A DNA stretch of 64,000 nt from Hungatella hathewayi WAL-18680 (lineage in GTDB: Bacteria > Bacillota > Clostridia > Lachnospirales > Lachnospiraceae), in assembly GCF_000235505.1 (NCBI RefSeq), contig NZ_JH379028.1:504849-568848 (forward strand), in the 5' to 3' direction. The notes below the pieces were generated by a model that saw only the letters and a program-made list of their open reading frames with translations, did not search any database and was not told the origin of the DNA. Shown here in pieces: positions 25,045 through 34,240 of the stretch; within the stretch, counting starts at the first letter, position 1; each line of letters opens with the position of its first letter. The position numbers were made by a program, and so were the translations under genes.

Positions 25045-26205
25045 CTAACCAGCCCAAATCTCGCTGTCCTTAATCGTGCAGCCCACCTTCGACTGTCTCT
25101 GCCTGGAATCCGCACCTCTGAAATACGGCTCCTCCCGGTACGCCGCCACATAGGCCGCCAGCAGCGTCCCCGGCAGGTAATCCAAAAGCGGAGCCAGGAA
25201 CTCATATCCCGCTGGCGCCTTCGGAACCGTGCAGACCTCCGCCCGCCCTTTGACGCCGTACTCCTCCTTCGACTCATCCGTCACCAGCAGCACCGGCCTT
25301 CCAACCCCTTCCGCCTGGGAAATGGTCTCCAGTACGCGGGATTGGTTCGGCTCCCCGCCATGGGCCGTGACGATCACCCCCAGAAGCTCCGGGTCATGCT
25401 TAAAATAATTCACATGGCACCAGTCCTCCGTGTCCGTGGTGGACGCCATCATTCCAGCCGCCTCCACATATTTGGCACCCACAAAATAGGAAGTGGCAAA
25501 CGAGGTGCTGTCCCCCACCGTCTCCACCGCCCGGTGCTCCTTCCATCTGCCGGCCAGCGCAAACATCTGCCCGTCGATCTCCTCCAGCCGCTCTCCATAT
25601 TCTTTTGCCAGCTCCCGCACCTTCTCCATCAGCTCCGCCATAGCGCCCTCCGGGCAGGTCCCTTTGGCCTCCCCCATGGCCGCCGCCAGCCCGAACAGCC
25701 CCAGCACCGACGCATAGTAGTTGCGAAGCCCCGGCCCCGGTTCCGGAAAATCCGGTGTGTTGACAATCAGCGAATACTCCGCCTCCCTGGCGCAGGGGGA
25801 ATCTGCGTGGTTGGTCACAATCACCGTGTGACATCCCTTCCGCCTGGCATTGCGGAGCGCTTCCACCAGCCTGGTGGGACCGCCGGACGCGCTGACTCCC
25901 ACCAGCAGCGTCCCCGCCGCCTGCTGCTCCTCTATCTCCGTATATCTGGCCGCCTCAATACACCGCACCGCGGTAAACTGGGAGGCAAAGGCCCCGGCAT
26001 ACCGTTTGAACGCCGGAATGCTGGCAATCCCCGCCAGATAGGAATCCCCGCAGCCGGTCACAATCACCCGGCGGATGCCCTTCAGAACCTCCGCCGGCAC
26101 CGACTCCGCCACCCCCTTTACCACTCCGGCCACCTGCTCCTGGCACATAACCGGGATGTTGAAACACTGCCTGCGCAGCTGGTTATCGTACTTTAATCTC
26201 TCCAT
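25045..26205 (-). CDS. SIS-domain sugar-phosphate protein
   Basis: The 386-residue protein has two SIS (sugar isomerase) domains as in GlmS-type isomerase and AgaS-like deaminases. The first has VTGCGDSYLAGIASIPAF near residues 50-67 and GVSASGGPTRLVEAL near 102-116. The second has ETVGDSTSFATSYFVGAKYV near 222-240 and HVNYFKHDPELLGVIV. It likely binds a phosphorylated sugar and catalyses isomerisation or deglycation. There is no amidotransferase part. It is a paralogue of the frameshifted SIS gene two genes upstream in the operon. It is intact. Confidence 0.85.
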   Translation of the reverse strand: MERLKYDNQLRRQCFNIPVMCQEQVAGVVKGVAESVPAEVLKGIRRVIVTGCGDSYLAGIASIPAFKRYAGAFASQFTAVRCIEAARYTEIEEQQAAGTLLVGVSASGGPTRLVEALRNARRKGCHTVIVTNHADSPCAREAEYSLIVNTPDFPEPGPGLRNYYASVLGLFGLAAAMGEAKGTCPEGAMAELMEKVRELAKEYGERLEEIDGQMFALAGRWKEHRAVETVGDSTSFATSYFVGAKYVEAAGMMASTTDTEDWCHVNYFKHDPELLGVIVTAHGGEPNQSRVLETISQAEGVGRPVLLVTDESKEEYGVKGRAEVCTVPKAPAGYEFLAPLLDYLPGTLLAAYVAAYREEPYFRGADSRQRQSKVGCTIKDSEIWAG

Positions 26206-26229
26206 CTTCTCATCCCTCTCTCTATCCGT

Positions 26230-27033
26230 TTACCCGTGAATCACGCCCACATAAAACGTTCTGGGCCTGGGACCGTCATACTCCGCAAACACCACCGCCT
26301 GACCTTCCCCCAGCGCCAGTTCCCCATCCTCAATCACCAGCGACAGCTGGCTGTCCGTGATGGCCGTCTTCACATGGCCCCCGGCGTCCGCCGCCGTCTC
26401 CCGGTGCTTGAAATCTGCCCTGGTAGGCACTAACTGCTCGATATCCTCCATGATATCCCGCCTAGCCCCTTCCTCCTTCGAACAGAGCAGCAGCCCCGCC
26501 GTGGAGTGAAGCTGGGCGATATGGCAGATGCCATTGCGCACCCGGCTTTTGGCGACGCTCCGCCTCACCTCGTCCGTGATGTCGTGCATCCCCATATAGC
26601 AGGTCTTCACCTGATAGCTGTCAAGCTCCAGCCCCGCCTCCACCACCTGGATGTGGCAGGTTCTCTGCCGCGGCCCGTCAAATTCCAGCAGCACCAGCCC
26701 CTGGGAGGAGCCAAGCACCGGCTTCCCCTCGTGAACCAGCAGCATGGCGCTTCTGCCCACCACAGCCCCTTTTACATTTCCCGACACGTCAAAGGGGGAT
26801 GTCTGGCTGTGATAATCCACCCGGGCCGGAAGATTCCTTCCTATCTCATCCATCAAATCATCCAGCCCTCTCTTGTCCCAGAAGGAGGTAATGCCAAGTC
26901 CCGTCGACGCCCCCTCCAGGGAAACGACGCAGTAGCCCTCCCGGACGCCGCTCTCCGCAACCGCCCCGCGGACCTCCTCCGTGATGGAAGGATAACCGCC
27001 AAATGCCGTGTCCACTGTCTTTCTAACGTACAT
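26230..27033 (-). CDS. Tandem double YjbQ-domain protein
   Basis: The 267-residue protein has two YjbQ/UPF0047 domains fused head to tail (about 1-130 and 131-267); usual members have one domain of about 135 residues. Domain 2 keeps the canonical LHSTAGLL segment, the GGHVKTA motif and EYDGPRPRTFYV. Domain 1 has GASTGLGI and SGNVKGAVVG in those places, so the key His residues are lost, though EFDGPRQR remains. One active and one inactive half is therefore likely. With the single YjbQ gene in the operon, three YjbQ domains are made. Confidence 0.85.
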   Translation of the reverse strand: MYVRKTVDTAFGGYPSITEEVRGAVAESGVREGYCVVSLEGASTGLGITSFWDKRGLDDLMDEIGRNLPARVDYHSQTSPFDVSGNVKGAVVGRSAMLLVHEGKPVLGSSQGLVLLEFDGPRQRTCHIQVVEAGLELDSYQVKTCYMGMHDITDEVRRSVAKSRVRNGICHIAQLHSTAGLLLCSKEEGARRDIMEDIEQLVPTRADFKHRETAADAGGHVKTAITDSQLSLVIEDGELALGEGQAVVFAEYDGPRPRTFYVGVIHG

Positions 27034-27048
27034 ATGCCAGCCCCCTCC

Positions 27049-28253
27049 TTACAGATGAATTTCGATCTGACTGCTCTTCATGGTCATGATATCCGGATTC
27101 ATAAACCGGCCGCCGCCATTGTACTCGTGAAGGGTAGTGTCAAACTCGTTAAAGAATTTCCGCCCCGCCAGGGTACTGCAGTATCCGGCCAGCAGAGACA
27201 CCGGCGCGTAGTCCATCAGCGGCATCAGCCAGCGATACCCCTCCGGTGTATCCGGTATCACGCACACATGGGCCTCCTCCGGAAAATCTTCCCTCTCCCC
27301 GTTAGTGACCACCAGAAGCGGACGCCCAATCCCGCAGGCCGCTCTGGCCGTCTCCCGCTCCCTTCCATAGCCCGGAGCATGCTTATCCGCAAACAGCACG
27401 GTTCCCACCGTCTCCGGGTTCTTCACGTGGTAATCAATGTGGCACCAGTCCTCCGAGTCGTCGTGGTTCGCCGTCACTCCGGTCACCTCCACAAATTTCT
27501 CCAGGCAGAACAACGCCGAGTAAAGCTCCGGTCCATCCCCGATAAAATCAAACCGCTCAAAATCCTTCCAGGTCTTGGCCAGTTCAAACATCTGCTCATC
27601 AATACTCTCCATCACTTCACGGTAACTGTGCACATAGCCACGAATCGCTTTCTGGAATTCCAGCTCCGCCCCGGGCGGCAGAATCCCTCTGACCCGCCCC
27701 ATCCGGCAGGCCAGGGCCGCAAGACCCACAATCCCCGCAAAATAGGAGCGGAGTCCCGGGAAATCCTCCGGCATTTTCGGCGTGTTTAAGAAGAACACCC
27801 GCTTCGCCTCCTTCGCCGACAGACTCTCCCGGTTGTTGGTCAGAAGCATGGTAAACGCCCCCCATCTCGTTGGCCTTTTTTCAGAATCTCCCTGATTCTG
27901 GCGGTGCCGCCCCCCGCGCTGATGGCAATCACCAGCGGGCTGTCCGGCTCCCCGCTTCCCACGTCCTCCAGCTTCATAAACCGCGCAAACTCCATGGGCT
28001 CCACCGCCTCGCAGTGAAACACCCCCGTGTAAGCAAGCAGCACGCCAGCCATGGCACCGGCCGCCGCAATGGAGTCCCCGCACCCGGTAATATAGATTTT
28101 CCTCACATTAAATATCTCCGCCATGGACATAAGCGGATGTAGAACCTCCTCCGAAAAACAGATGTCCAGCTGGGCGTCCACCAAATCCACCAGGCTGAGA
28201 ACCTGATTCCCCAGCGGATTGGCATAATCCTTTTTATTGATTCCAGTATCCAT
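27049..28253 (-). pseudogene. SIS-domain protein with frameshift
   Basis: The gene reads as a second double-SIS protein of about 400 residues. The first domain (ITGCGDSIAAAGAMAGV, AISAGGGTARIREILKK) lies at 28253-27876. The second (FTMLLTNN onward, FIGDGPELYSALFCLEKFVE) lies in another frame down to 27049. The frame breaks between 27858 and 27881, where a 6-base C run and a 6-base T run occur. Removing one base from each run restores KKANEMGAFTMLLTNN, matching the paralogue's length exactly; adding one base also rejoins the frames. It is either a real inactivation or a homopolymer sequencing error. The ATG at 28253 overlaps the kinase gene end. Confidence 0.8.
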
Positions 28254-29223
28254 GTCCGTACCCCTCCTTTGCCAGTTTCCCGGCATATTCCTTTCGATAC
28301 CTGTCATACAGCTCCCTGGCCTGGGCCCAGGAGCGCTCCCGCTCCCCCAGCATATCCGGTATCACCCCAAACTGGCTGATATTCCGGGCCGACGCCACAT
28401 TGGCCATAATTCCCACCATCAGCGGGTCATACCCCTCCCCGTAAGCGTAGAGGGCCGCCCCGGTGGACGTGTTGCCGCAGCCGGTGGGGTCCACAATCTC
28501 ATCCGACGGCGCCGGAGGAAGATAGTAGGCTTCCCTGGGCGTAACCGAATACAGCCCCCTCTCTCCCACCCGGAACAGCGTCATGTCCACCGGCAGCTTT
28601 TGGAGCTTCCCAATACATTCCTCCTCCGTCTCCACGCCGAACAGATTTCTGGCCTCCTGGATATTGATGGAGAAAATGTCCACGTCCCTCAGCGCATTCA
28701 TCACCTCGTCCATATAGCTTAGGTAAGCGCTCGGCCCCTCAATCTCCCACATCAGCTTGAACCCATCCCTGGCCTTTATCTCATGCATATCCCTCCAGAA
28801 GACCCGGTCCACGTTCTGGGCAATGTATACGCCTTTCACGCCGCCGCCCTTCGTCCACACCTCAATCTCCTGGGGCGACGTTTTCATATAACCAAAGTCC
28901 TGAATCCAGTCACTGCGAAACCGCTTCACTCCCTGGTCGGCCTTGTAGGTTCCATCCTCCTGAAACACGATAAAGGAGTGGTTGCAGTGCTCCACCTTCA
29001 CCTTGATGCCGTCGCCAATCACCTGGTTCCTCTCCATCCACTCATCAAACAGTCTGTGGTAATCCTCCCCCACATTGCTGCACTGCATCACGCTGTCTGT
29101 CCACAATTTCACCCCGGAATATGCAAAGGTAGCCGGTCCCCCGATATGGTCGCCATCCGATTGGCGGCCATCGGGAAAGCGGACCGTGTCAATCATCACA
29201 TTTCCCGCAATCACATAGTCCAT
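28234..29223 (-). CDS. PfkB-fold carbohydrate kinase-like protein
   Basis: The 329-residue protein has the ribokinase/PfkB fold: IAGNVMIDTVRF at the start, GGPATFAYSGVKLWT near 28-42, and FSINIQEARNLFG near 184-196. The C-terminal PfkB signature, normally DTTGAGD, reads DPTGCGN at 245-251. The final Asp, the catalytic base of this superfamily, is Asn251. The protein may be a weak or inactive kinase or a binding protein. If active it would phosphorylate the sugar brought in by the ABC importer encoded directly upstream. Its 3' end overlaps the SIS pseudogene start by 20 bases. Confidence 0.85.
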   Translation of the reverse strand: MDYVIAGNVMIDTVRFPDGRQSDGDHIGGPATFAYSGVKLWTDSVMQCSNVGEDYHRLFDEWMERNQVIGDGIKVKVEHCNHSFIVFQEDGTYKADQGVKRFRSDWIQDFGYMKTSPQEIEVWTKGGGVKGVYIAQNVDRVFWRDMHEIKARDGFKLMWEIEGPSAYLSYMDEVMNALRDVDIFSINIQEARNLFGVETEEECIGKLQKLPVDMTLFRVGERGLYSVTPREAYYLPPAPSDEIVDPTGCGNTSTGAALYAYGEGYDPLMVGIMANVASARNISQFGVIPDMLGERERSWAQARELYDRYRKEYAGKLAKEGYGHGYWNQ

Positions 29224-29278
29224 ACTAACCTCCTGATACACTCTTTTTCCGTACATGATAAATCTGATATGGTAAATA

Positions 29279-30247
29279 TCACGGCTCCCCGGCCGCCATC
29301 TCCTCCTGGGCCTTCAACGCCGCCAGTCTCCTCTTATGCTGCCGCTTCACGTCCATCCTCTGCCGCATGGCCGACAGCACAAACAGCAGGATAACCGTAA
29401 TCAGATACGGCATGGCCGCCAAAAACTGGGCGTCTGTGATATACAGCTTGGAGTAATTGGTCACCGCGTCCGCCAGACCGAACACCACGGAAATGAGGGC
29501 CGCTCCCACCGGTGACGCGTTGGCAATCGTGGCCGCCGCCATCCCGATAAAGCCCTTGCCGCCCGTCATTTCCCGGATAAACATGTTCTGATATCCCATG
29601 GACAAAAACATGCCGCCAAAGCTGGCAATCAGACCGGCAATCAGAAACGAAATCGTATAAATCTTACGCGGGCTGATTCCAACCGACTCCGCCGCCTGGG
29701 GATTCTGCCCCACCGAGCGGATGCGCAGTCCCAGCTTCGTCCGGAAAATCAAAAACCATACCGCAAAAATCATGATCCATCCGAGATACGTAAACCCGTT
29801 ATGTCCCGAAAGCACCGCTCCCAAAAACGGGATATCCTTGATAATTGGGATCTGAATCTGGGGCATCTGAAGGGAGGCATAGTAGGCCGCCGTGTTGGCC
29901 TTGGAGCCGGTGGCCGCCCACATGACATAGATGGTGCCACCCATCAGCGCCGTATTCATGGCGATGGACATCAGATACAAATCCACCTTCATCACAAAGG
30001 TTGCAAAACACAAAAACAGCGTAATCAGCATGGAACTCAAGGCCCCAGCCAGAATCCCAAGCCACAGATTCTGACAGACCGCGCTGACAATCACGCCGGT
30101 CAGCGCGCTGGTCAGCATCATACTCTCCGCCGCCATGTTGAGAAGCCCGCCCTGCTGCGAGACCACCGCACAGAGAGCCACATACATTAACGGCGTGGAA
30201 ATCCGGAGCGCCGAGAACAGAAAAGATTCAATCATTTCCAATGTCAT
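29279..30247 (-). CDS. BMP-type ABC transporter permease 2
   Basis: The 322-residue protein has eight to ten membrane helices and matches the BPD_transp_2 permease family (as in YufQ/NupQ). The GLLNMAAESMMLTSA motif at about 33-47 is diagnostic. The segment GKGFIGMAAATIANASPVGA near 236-255 is the usual coupling-loop region. It pairs with the permease encoded at 30244-31347, overlapping it by 4 bases. Together with the ATPase and lipoprotein it forms a nucleoside- or sugar-type importer. Confidence 0.92.
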   Translation of the reverse strand: MTLEMIESFLFSALRISTPLMYVALCAVVSQQGGLLNMAAESMMLTSALTGVIVSAVCQNLWLGILAGALSSMLITLFLCFATFVMKVDLYLMSIAMNTALMGGTIYVMWAATGSKANTAAYYASLQMPQIQIPIIKDIPFLGAVLSGHNGFTYLGWIMIFAVWFLIFRTKLGLRIRSVGQNPQAAESVGISPRKIYTISFLIAGLIASFGGMFLSMGYQNMFIREMTGGKGFIGMAAATIANASPVGAALISVVFGLADAVTNYSKLYITDAQFLAAMPYLITVILLFVLSAMRQRMDVKRQHKRRLAALKAQEEMAAGEP

Positions 30248-31347
30248 GCCGCACTTCCTCCTTTCTTCGCTTCCTCTTCCTCGTAGGACAGTTTAAAGAT
30301 AACCTTCTCCTTGGACTTCTGCAAAAAGCTCTGAGCCGCGATAAACAGAATCAGAATCGCCTGCATCATGTTGACGAACTCCACCGGAATGTTGGAGGAC
30401 AGATTCAGGATAACCGCCGAGGTCCTGACATAGGCCAGCACAAACGCCGCCAGCGGGATAAACACCGGTTTCTTCCTGGCGATAACCGCCACAATCAGGG
30501 CGTCCATGCCGATGTTGGTCAGCACATTGTACTGATACCGTGTATACATGCCAAAGGCGTCCACACAGGCCGCCGCCCCGGCAAACACTCCGCCGATAAG
30601 CTGGGCCAGATACAGCGTTTTCTTCGTGTTAATCCCCGAATACTTGGCAAACATGCCGTTGGCGCCGCAGATACGGATTTTGGCTCCAATCCGCATTTTC
30701 CCAAACATCAGGCAGGCAATCACCCAACCGATGATGCTGATGAAAATGCCGGCGTGAAGGTTGGTCTTCGGTATCAGCTGGAAGAACCTGGCGTTGTCCG
30801 GATAGAGGGGGCTGCACAGAAAGCTCTGGGAGCGGTCCGCCAAAAACAGCTTCAGTATCCACATGGACAAAAACAGCAGCAGGTAATTCATAATGATGGA
30901 CGTCACCATCTCGCTGGTGTCATATTTCTCACGCCCGTAGGCCGGAATCAGGGCCAGTACGCCGCCCACCACGCAGCAGACGATGAGAAGAACCGCTATC
31001 CCGATGATCCAGGGAAGACCGTCAAACATCCCGGAGCGGAACAGCACCAGACAGGCCACAATCGGCGCGAAGTTGATAATGCCTTCCCCGATTAAACTGA
31101 ACCGCCCACAGCTGTAAATAAAGCACATGCCGCATCCCGACAGCACGTAGGGGATAAATTTCCCCATTAGCTGTCCGAACCGGCGGCTGTTAGTAAACGG
31201 TCCCACCACAAAGTTTTTGATAATATCCGCCGGCGACGTGTCCGACGTGATGACAATCAGCGCCAGCGTTACCACATAGGCAATCACCAGTCCCAGCACT
31301 ACCCGCAGCAATTCATAGATAAACTCCACTCTCTGAACCTTTTTCAA
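30244..31347 (-). CDS. BMP-type ABC transporter permease 1
   Basis: The 367-residue permease has about nine helices and belongs to the same BPD_transp_2 family (YufP/NupP-like). Features are SCGRFSLIGEGIINFAPIVA near 81-100 and GGVFAGAAACVDAFGMYTRYQ-like sequence near 255. The start codon is TTG, overlapping the TGA stop of the ATPase gene (TTGA), with AAGGGGTGAG upstream. This is a tight translational coupling. It forms a heterodimeric channel with the next gene product. Confidence 0.9.
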   Translation of the reverse strand: MKKVQRVEFIYELLRVVLGLVIAYVVTLALIVITSDTSPADIIKNFVVGPFTNSRRFGQLMGKFIPYVLSGCGMCFIYSCGRFSLIGEGIINFAPIVACLVLFRSGMFDGLPWIIGIAVLLIVCCVVGGVLALIPAYGREKYDTSEMVTSIIMNYLLLFLSMWILKLFLADRSQSFLCSPLYPDNARFFQLIPKTNLHAGIFISIIGWVIACLMFGKMRIGAKIRICGANGMFAKYSGINTKKTLYLAQLIGGVFAGAAACVDAFGMYTRYQYNVLTNIGMDALIVAVIARKKPVFIPLAAFVLAYVRTSAVILNLSSNIPVEFVNMMQAILILFIAAQSFLQKSKEKVIFKLSYEEEEAKKGGSAA

Positions 31348-32894
31348 TACAGCTCACCCCTTTCCTCCGAGGTCATTTTCTTGATGCCTAGCATGTATTC
31401 CCCCAATATCTCGTCCGTCACCTTGGACACGTCCGTAAACTGGGCGCCAAACTCCCCGCCCCGCATCACAAGCAGGCGGTCGGACAGATTCAACACCTCA
31501 TTCAAATCCGAGGAAATCAAAAGCACCGCAAACTTCTTCTCCCTGGTGTACCGGTGAAGCAGCTTGTGAATCAGCGCGGCCGTCCCCACGTCAATGCCTC
31601 TGGTGGGCTGGTTCGCGATAATTAAATTGGCCCCGCTGGTAAATTCCCTCGCCACTATCACCTTCTGGATATTGCCGCCGGACAGCATCCGCACCGGGCT
31701 GGCCTCCGAGTCGCAGGCAATCTCAAACTCCTCGATACACCCCTTCACATACTCGGACACCACCTTCTTATTCACAAACAGTCCCTTCACAAAGCTCTGG
31801 TTGTCCAGATAAATCGAGGCCAGGTTGTCATAGACCGACAAATCCGGCGCGCACCCGTAGGTCATCCGGTCCTCGGAAATGTGGGCCAGTCCCAAATCCC
31901 GGATTTTCCGGATATTCAGCCCCTTCGTGGTGGAGCCGTTGATCTCCACCTCCCCCTCCGCAATGGGGAGAAGTCCCGTGATCATCTCCGACAGTTCCGT
32001 CTGCCCGTTGCCCTCCACACCGGCAATCCCGACGATTTCCCCGGCCCGGATGCCGAAGGACACATCCTTCACCAGACATTTTCCCACATCATCCACGTAG
32101 GAGAGATTCCGCACCTTCAGCACCGTCTCCCCGCAGTCGGCTTCATTTCTCTCCACCTCACTGACCACGTCACGGCCCACAATCAGCTTGGACAGCTTCA
32201 CTTCATCCATGTCCGCCCTGGCGATGGTTCCGCTGACCCTGCCGTGGCGGAGAACCGTGGCCGAGTCGCACAACTCCATAATCTCCTCCAGCTTGTGGGA
32301 AATGAAGATGATTCCGTAGTCGTGCTCCCGCAGTATCTTCAACTGCCGGAACAAATCCCTGGTCTCCTGGGGCGTCAGCACCGCCGTGGGTTCATCCAGA
32401 ATCAGCACCTCCACGCCACGAATCAGCGCCTTCAAAAGCTCCACCTTTTGTTTTAACCCCACGCTCAAATCACGCACCAGGGCGTTGGGATCCACGGCCA
32501 GCTGGTATTTCTCCGACACCTCTTTCGTCATCTGAATGGCCTGTTTCCGGTCAAATATCTGGCCGTGTCCAGGCTCGATTCCAAGCACAATATTTTCCGC
32601 CACCGTTAAGTTTGGCACCAGCATGAAATGCTGGTGAACCATGCCAACTCCCTTGGCGATTGCGTCCAGCGGGTTGGCAATGTGGCATTCCTCCCCGCGG
32701 ATAAAGATTTTTCCTTCCTGGCAGTTTTCAAGGCCGAACAGGATTTTCATCAGCGTCGTCTTGCCGGCTCCATTTTCCCCAATCAGCGCGTGAATCTCCC
32801 CCGCGTTGACTGAGAAAGAAATGTCCTTGTTGGCCATAAATCCGTTGCCGTATATCTTGGTGATTCCTTCCATTCTTAAAAGTTCTTTTGCCAT
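31344..32894 (-). CDS. ABC transporter ATPase, two nucleotide-binding domains
   Basis: The 516-residue protein has two ATPase domains in tandem, as in YufO/RbsA-type sugar and nucleoside importers. The first Walker A is IGENGAGKTTLMKI near 36-49, with EVLILDEPTAVLTPQE near 160-175. The second domain has a shortened GVEGNGQTELSEMI and the signature LSGGNIQKVIVARE near 405-418. It powers the two permeases encoded downstream. ATG at 32894 was chosen over an upstream GTG because of the AAAGGTGG ribosome site. It lies downstream of a hairpin that separates it from the binding-protein gene. Confidence 0.94.
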   Translation of the reverse strand: MAKELLRMEGITKIYGNGFMANKDISFSVNAGEIHALIGENGAGKTTLMKILFGLENCQEGKIFIRGEECHIANPLDAIAKGVGMVHQHFMLVPNLTVAENIVLGIEPGHGQIFDRKQAIQMTKEVSEKYQLAVDPNALVRDLSVGLKQKVELLKALIRGVEVLILDEPTAVLTPQETRDLFRQLKILREHDYGIIFISHKLEEIMELCDSATVLRHGRVSGTIARADMDEVKLSKLIVGRDVVSEVERNEADCGETVLKVRNLSYVDDVGKCLVKDVSFGIRAGEIVGIAGVEGNGQTELSEMITGLLPIAEGEVEINGSTTKGLNIRKIRDLGLAHISEDRMTYGCAPDLSVYDNLASIYLDNQSFVKGLFVNKKVVSEYVKGCIEEFEIACDSEASPVRMLSGGNIQKVIVAREFTSGANLIIANQPTRGIDVGTAALIHKLLHRYTREKKFAVLLISSDLNEVLNLSDRLLVMRGGEFGAQFTDVSKVTDEILGEYMLGIKKMTSEERGELY

Positions 32895-32910
32895 AGCACC
32901 ATCCACCTTT

Positions 32911-32945
32911 AAAAACAGGCCGCCACACACATCGGCGTGGCGGCC
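32911..32945 (-). terminator. Intra-operon hairpin after the binding-protein gene
   Basis: GGCCGCCAC pairs with GTGGCGGCC around a 10-base loop, followed on the minus strand by TGTTTTTAAAG. It sits between the lipoprotein stop (32976) and the ATPase start (32894). Such partial terminators, or 3' stabilisers, commonly raise binding protein over membrane components. Confidence 0.75.
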
Positions 32946-32975
32946 CGTGTCTTCAGAAACCGTTACTTATGATGA

Positions 32976-34190
32976 CTAGTTAATCCGCGCGTCAGGATTA
33001 TCCCTGAATTCCTTGAACTGATCATAATCATCAAAATCAAAATAGCTTGGAACCTTAATCTCACCGCTCTTAATCTTGTTCTCCACCTCTGTCAGCTGTT
33101 TCTGGACATCCTCCGGAGTCAGCTTGTGGTAGTTCTCATTGTAGGCAAGTCCCACGCCGCCGTCGGCCAGTGAGAATCTGTGGTTGCTCATCTCGCAGTT
33201 TTCTCCCGCCATCTGGTCAAATGCCGACACGATGGATTCCCGGATTTTCTTCTCCATGGAGGTCACCAAGTTCTCATAACCTTCCACGTCGGTGTTGCTG
33301 CTCTGGGAGAAGACGGAGTACTGGTCATAGTCAACACCCACCAGATATCTGCCGTTCTCTGTCCCTCCGGCTTCCGCACATGCCTTGGCCGCGCCCAGGC
33401 AGTAGGTTCCGGCAATGTTGTATACAATATCACAGTTGGCTCCGTAGAGAACCGAGGCGGTCTCATAGTCGCCCTGCACCGTGGAATCGGACAGATAGGC
33501 TACGGAATACTTGGTATTGCCGCCCATGTTGTCGTTAAAGTACTTCACGCCTGCCAGCCAGCCGGTCAGGAAATCGTTTAAGATTGGGGCGTCCTGGGAA
33601 GCCACGGCGCCAATCTGTCCCGTCTTGCTCATGAGACACTGGTACACCGCTGTCAGGAAGGAGCCCTCATCCTGGCGGAAGCTGATGCCGTAGCATCCCG
33701 GATAATTGCTCAAATCCAGGGTCGGGTTGGTATCATAGATGATAAACTTGGTGTCAAACTCATTGGCCTGGGCCAGAAGGTCATCCAGGATGTACCAGCT
33801 GGCGGTGATGCAGTAGTCGTAATCGCCGGTTTCCAGAGCGTCCAGAAGGCTGGTGGTTCTGACAGACGCGTCGTTGCTGCCCTCTACCAGCGTTAAGTCC
33901 AGTCCGTACTTCTCGGCAATGTCCTGGGATGCGAAATAGCCAAGGTCGTTGATTCCATAGTCACCGATGTTCTGGATGGCGAAGAATAACAGCTTTCCGC
34001 CTTCCTTGACACCGGCGGCCTCGGCCGCTTCCGTCACTGCGTCGGTTGCTTTGTCGCCCTGCGCCTCTGTCTTGGGCGCTTCGGTGCCGGCTGCCTCCGT
34101 TGCCTTGGTTCCGCCGCCACCGCATCCGGTCATAGATACCGCCATAGCCGCCGTCAAAAGTAATGCCGCGATTTTCTTCATGTTTCTCAT
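32976..34190 (-). CDS. BMP-family substrate-binding lipoprotein
   Basis: The 404-residue protein starts with a lipoprotein signal peptide (MRNMKKIAALLLTAAMAVSM then TGC, lipidated Cys near residue 23). An Ala/Thr/Glu-rich linker leads to a basic membrane protein (BMP/PnrA-type) domain (GYFASQDIAEKYGLDLTLVE, GAVASQDAPILNDFLTGWLA, YLVGVDYDQYSVFSQSS). It delivers a ligand, in known relatives often a purine nucleoside or sugar, to the ABC importer encoded downstream. The start has GGAGG 6-7 bases upstream. A four-copy 16-bp repeat lies upstream in the leader. Confidence 0.92.
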   Translation of the reverse strand: MRNMKKIAALLLTAAMAVSMTGCGGGGTKATEAAGTEAPKTEAQGDKATDAVTEAAEAAGVKEGGKLLFFAIQNIGDYGINDLGYFASQDIAEKYGLDLTLVEGSNDASVRTTSLLDALETGDYDYCITASWYILDDLLAQANEFDTKFIIYDTNPTLDLSNYPGCYGISFRQDEGSFLTAVYQCLMSKTGQIGAVASQDAPILNDFLTGWLAGVKYFNDNMGGNTKYSVAYLSDSTVQGDYETASVLYGANCDIVYNIAGTYCLGAAKACAEAGGTENGRYLVGVDYDQYSVFSQSSNTDVEGYENLVTSMEKKIRESIVSAFDQMAGENCEMSNHRFSLADGGVGLAYNENYHKLTPEDVQKQLTEVENKIKSGEIKVPSYFDFDDYDQFKEFRDNPDARIN

Positions 34191-34240
34191 GTTCTTCCTC
34201 CTTTTTGGTTGAATATATGATTCAGGCATGTTGCCATGCT

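Noticed and set aside
24604-27033. Thiamin biosynthesis role for the YjbQ genes
   Set aside because: No other thiamin genes or thiamin riboswitch are present, and the reported activity of YjbQ is weak; context points to sugar metabolism.
26506-27789. Long plus-strand open frame opposite the YjbQ and SIS genes
   Set aside because: No domain and atypical composition; the minus-strand products match known families.
27858-27881. Programmed -1 frameshifting in the SIS gene at the A-run
   Set aside because: The frame does not fit a standard in-phase slippery heptamer, the shifted product inserts unnatural residues, and simple run-length changes restore a good match to the paralogue. Mutation or read error is simpler.
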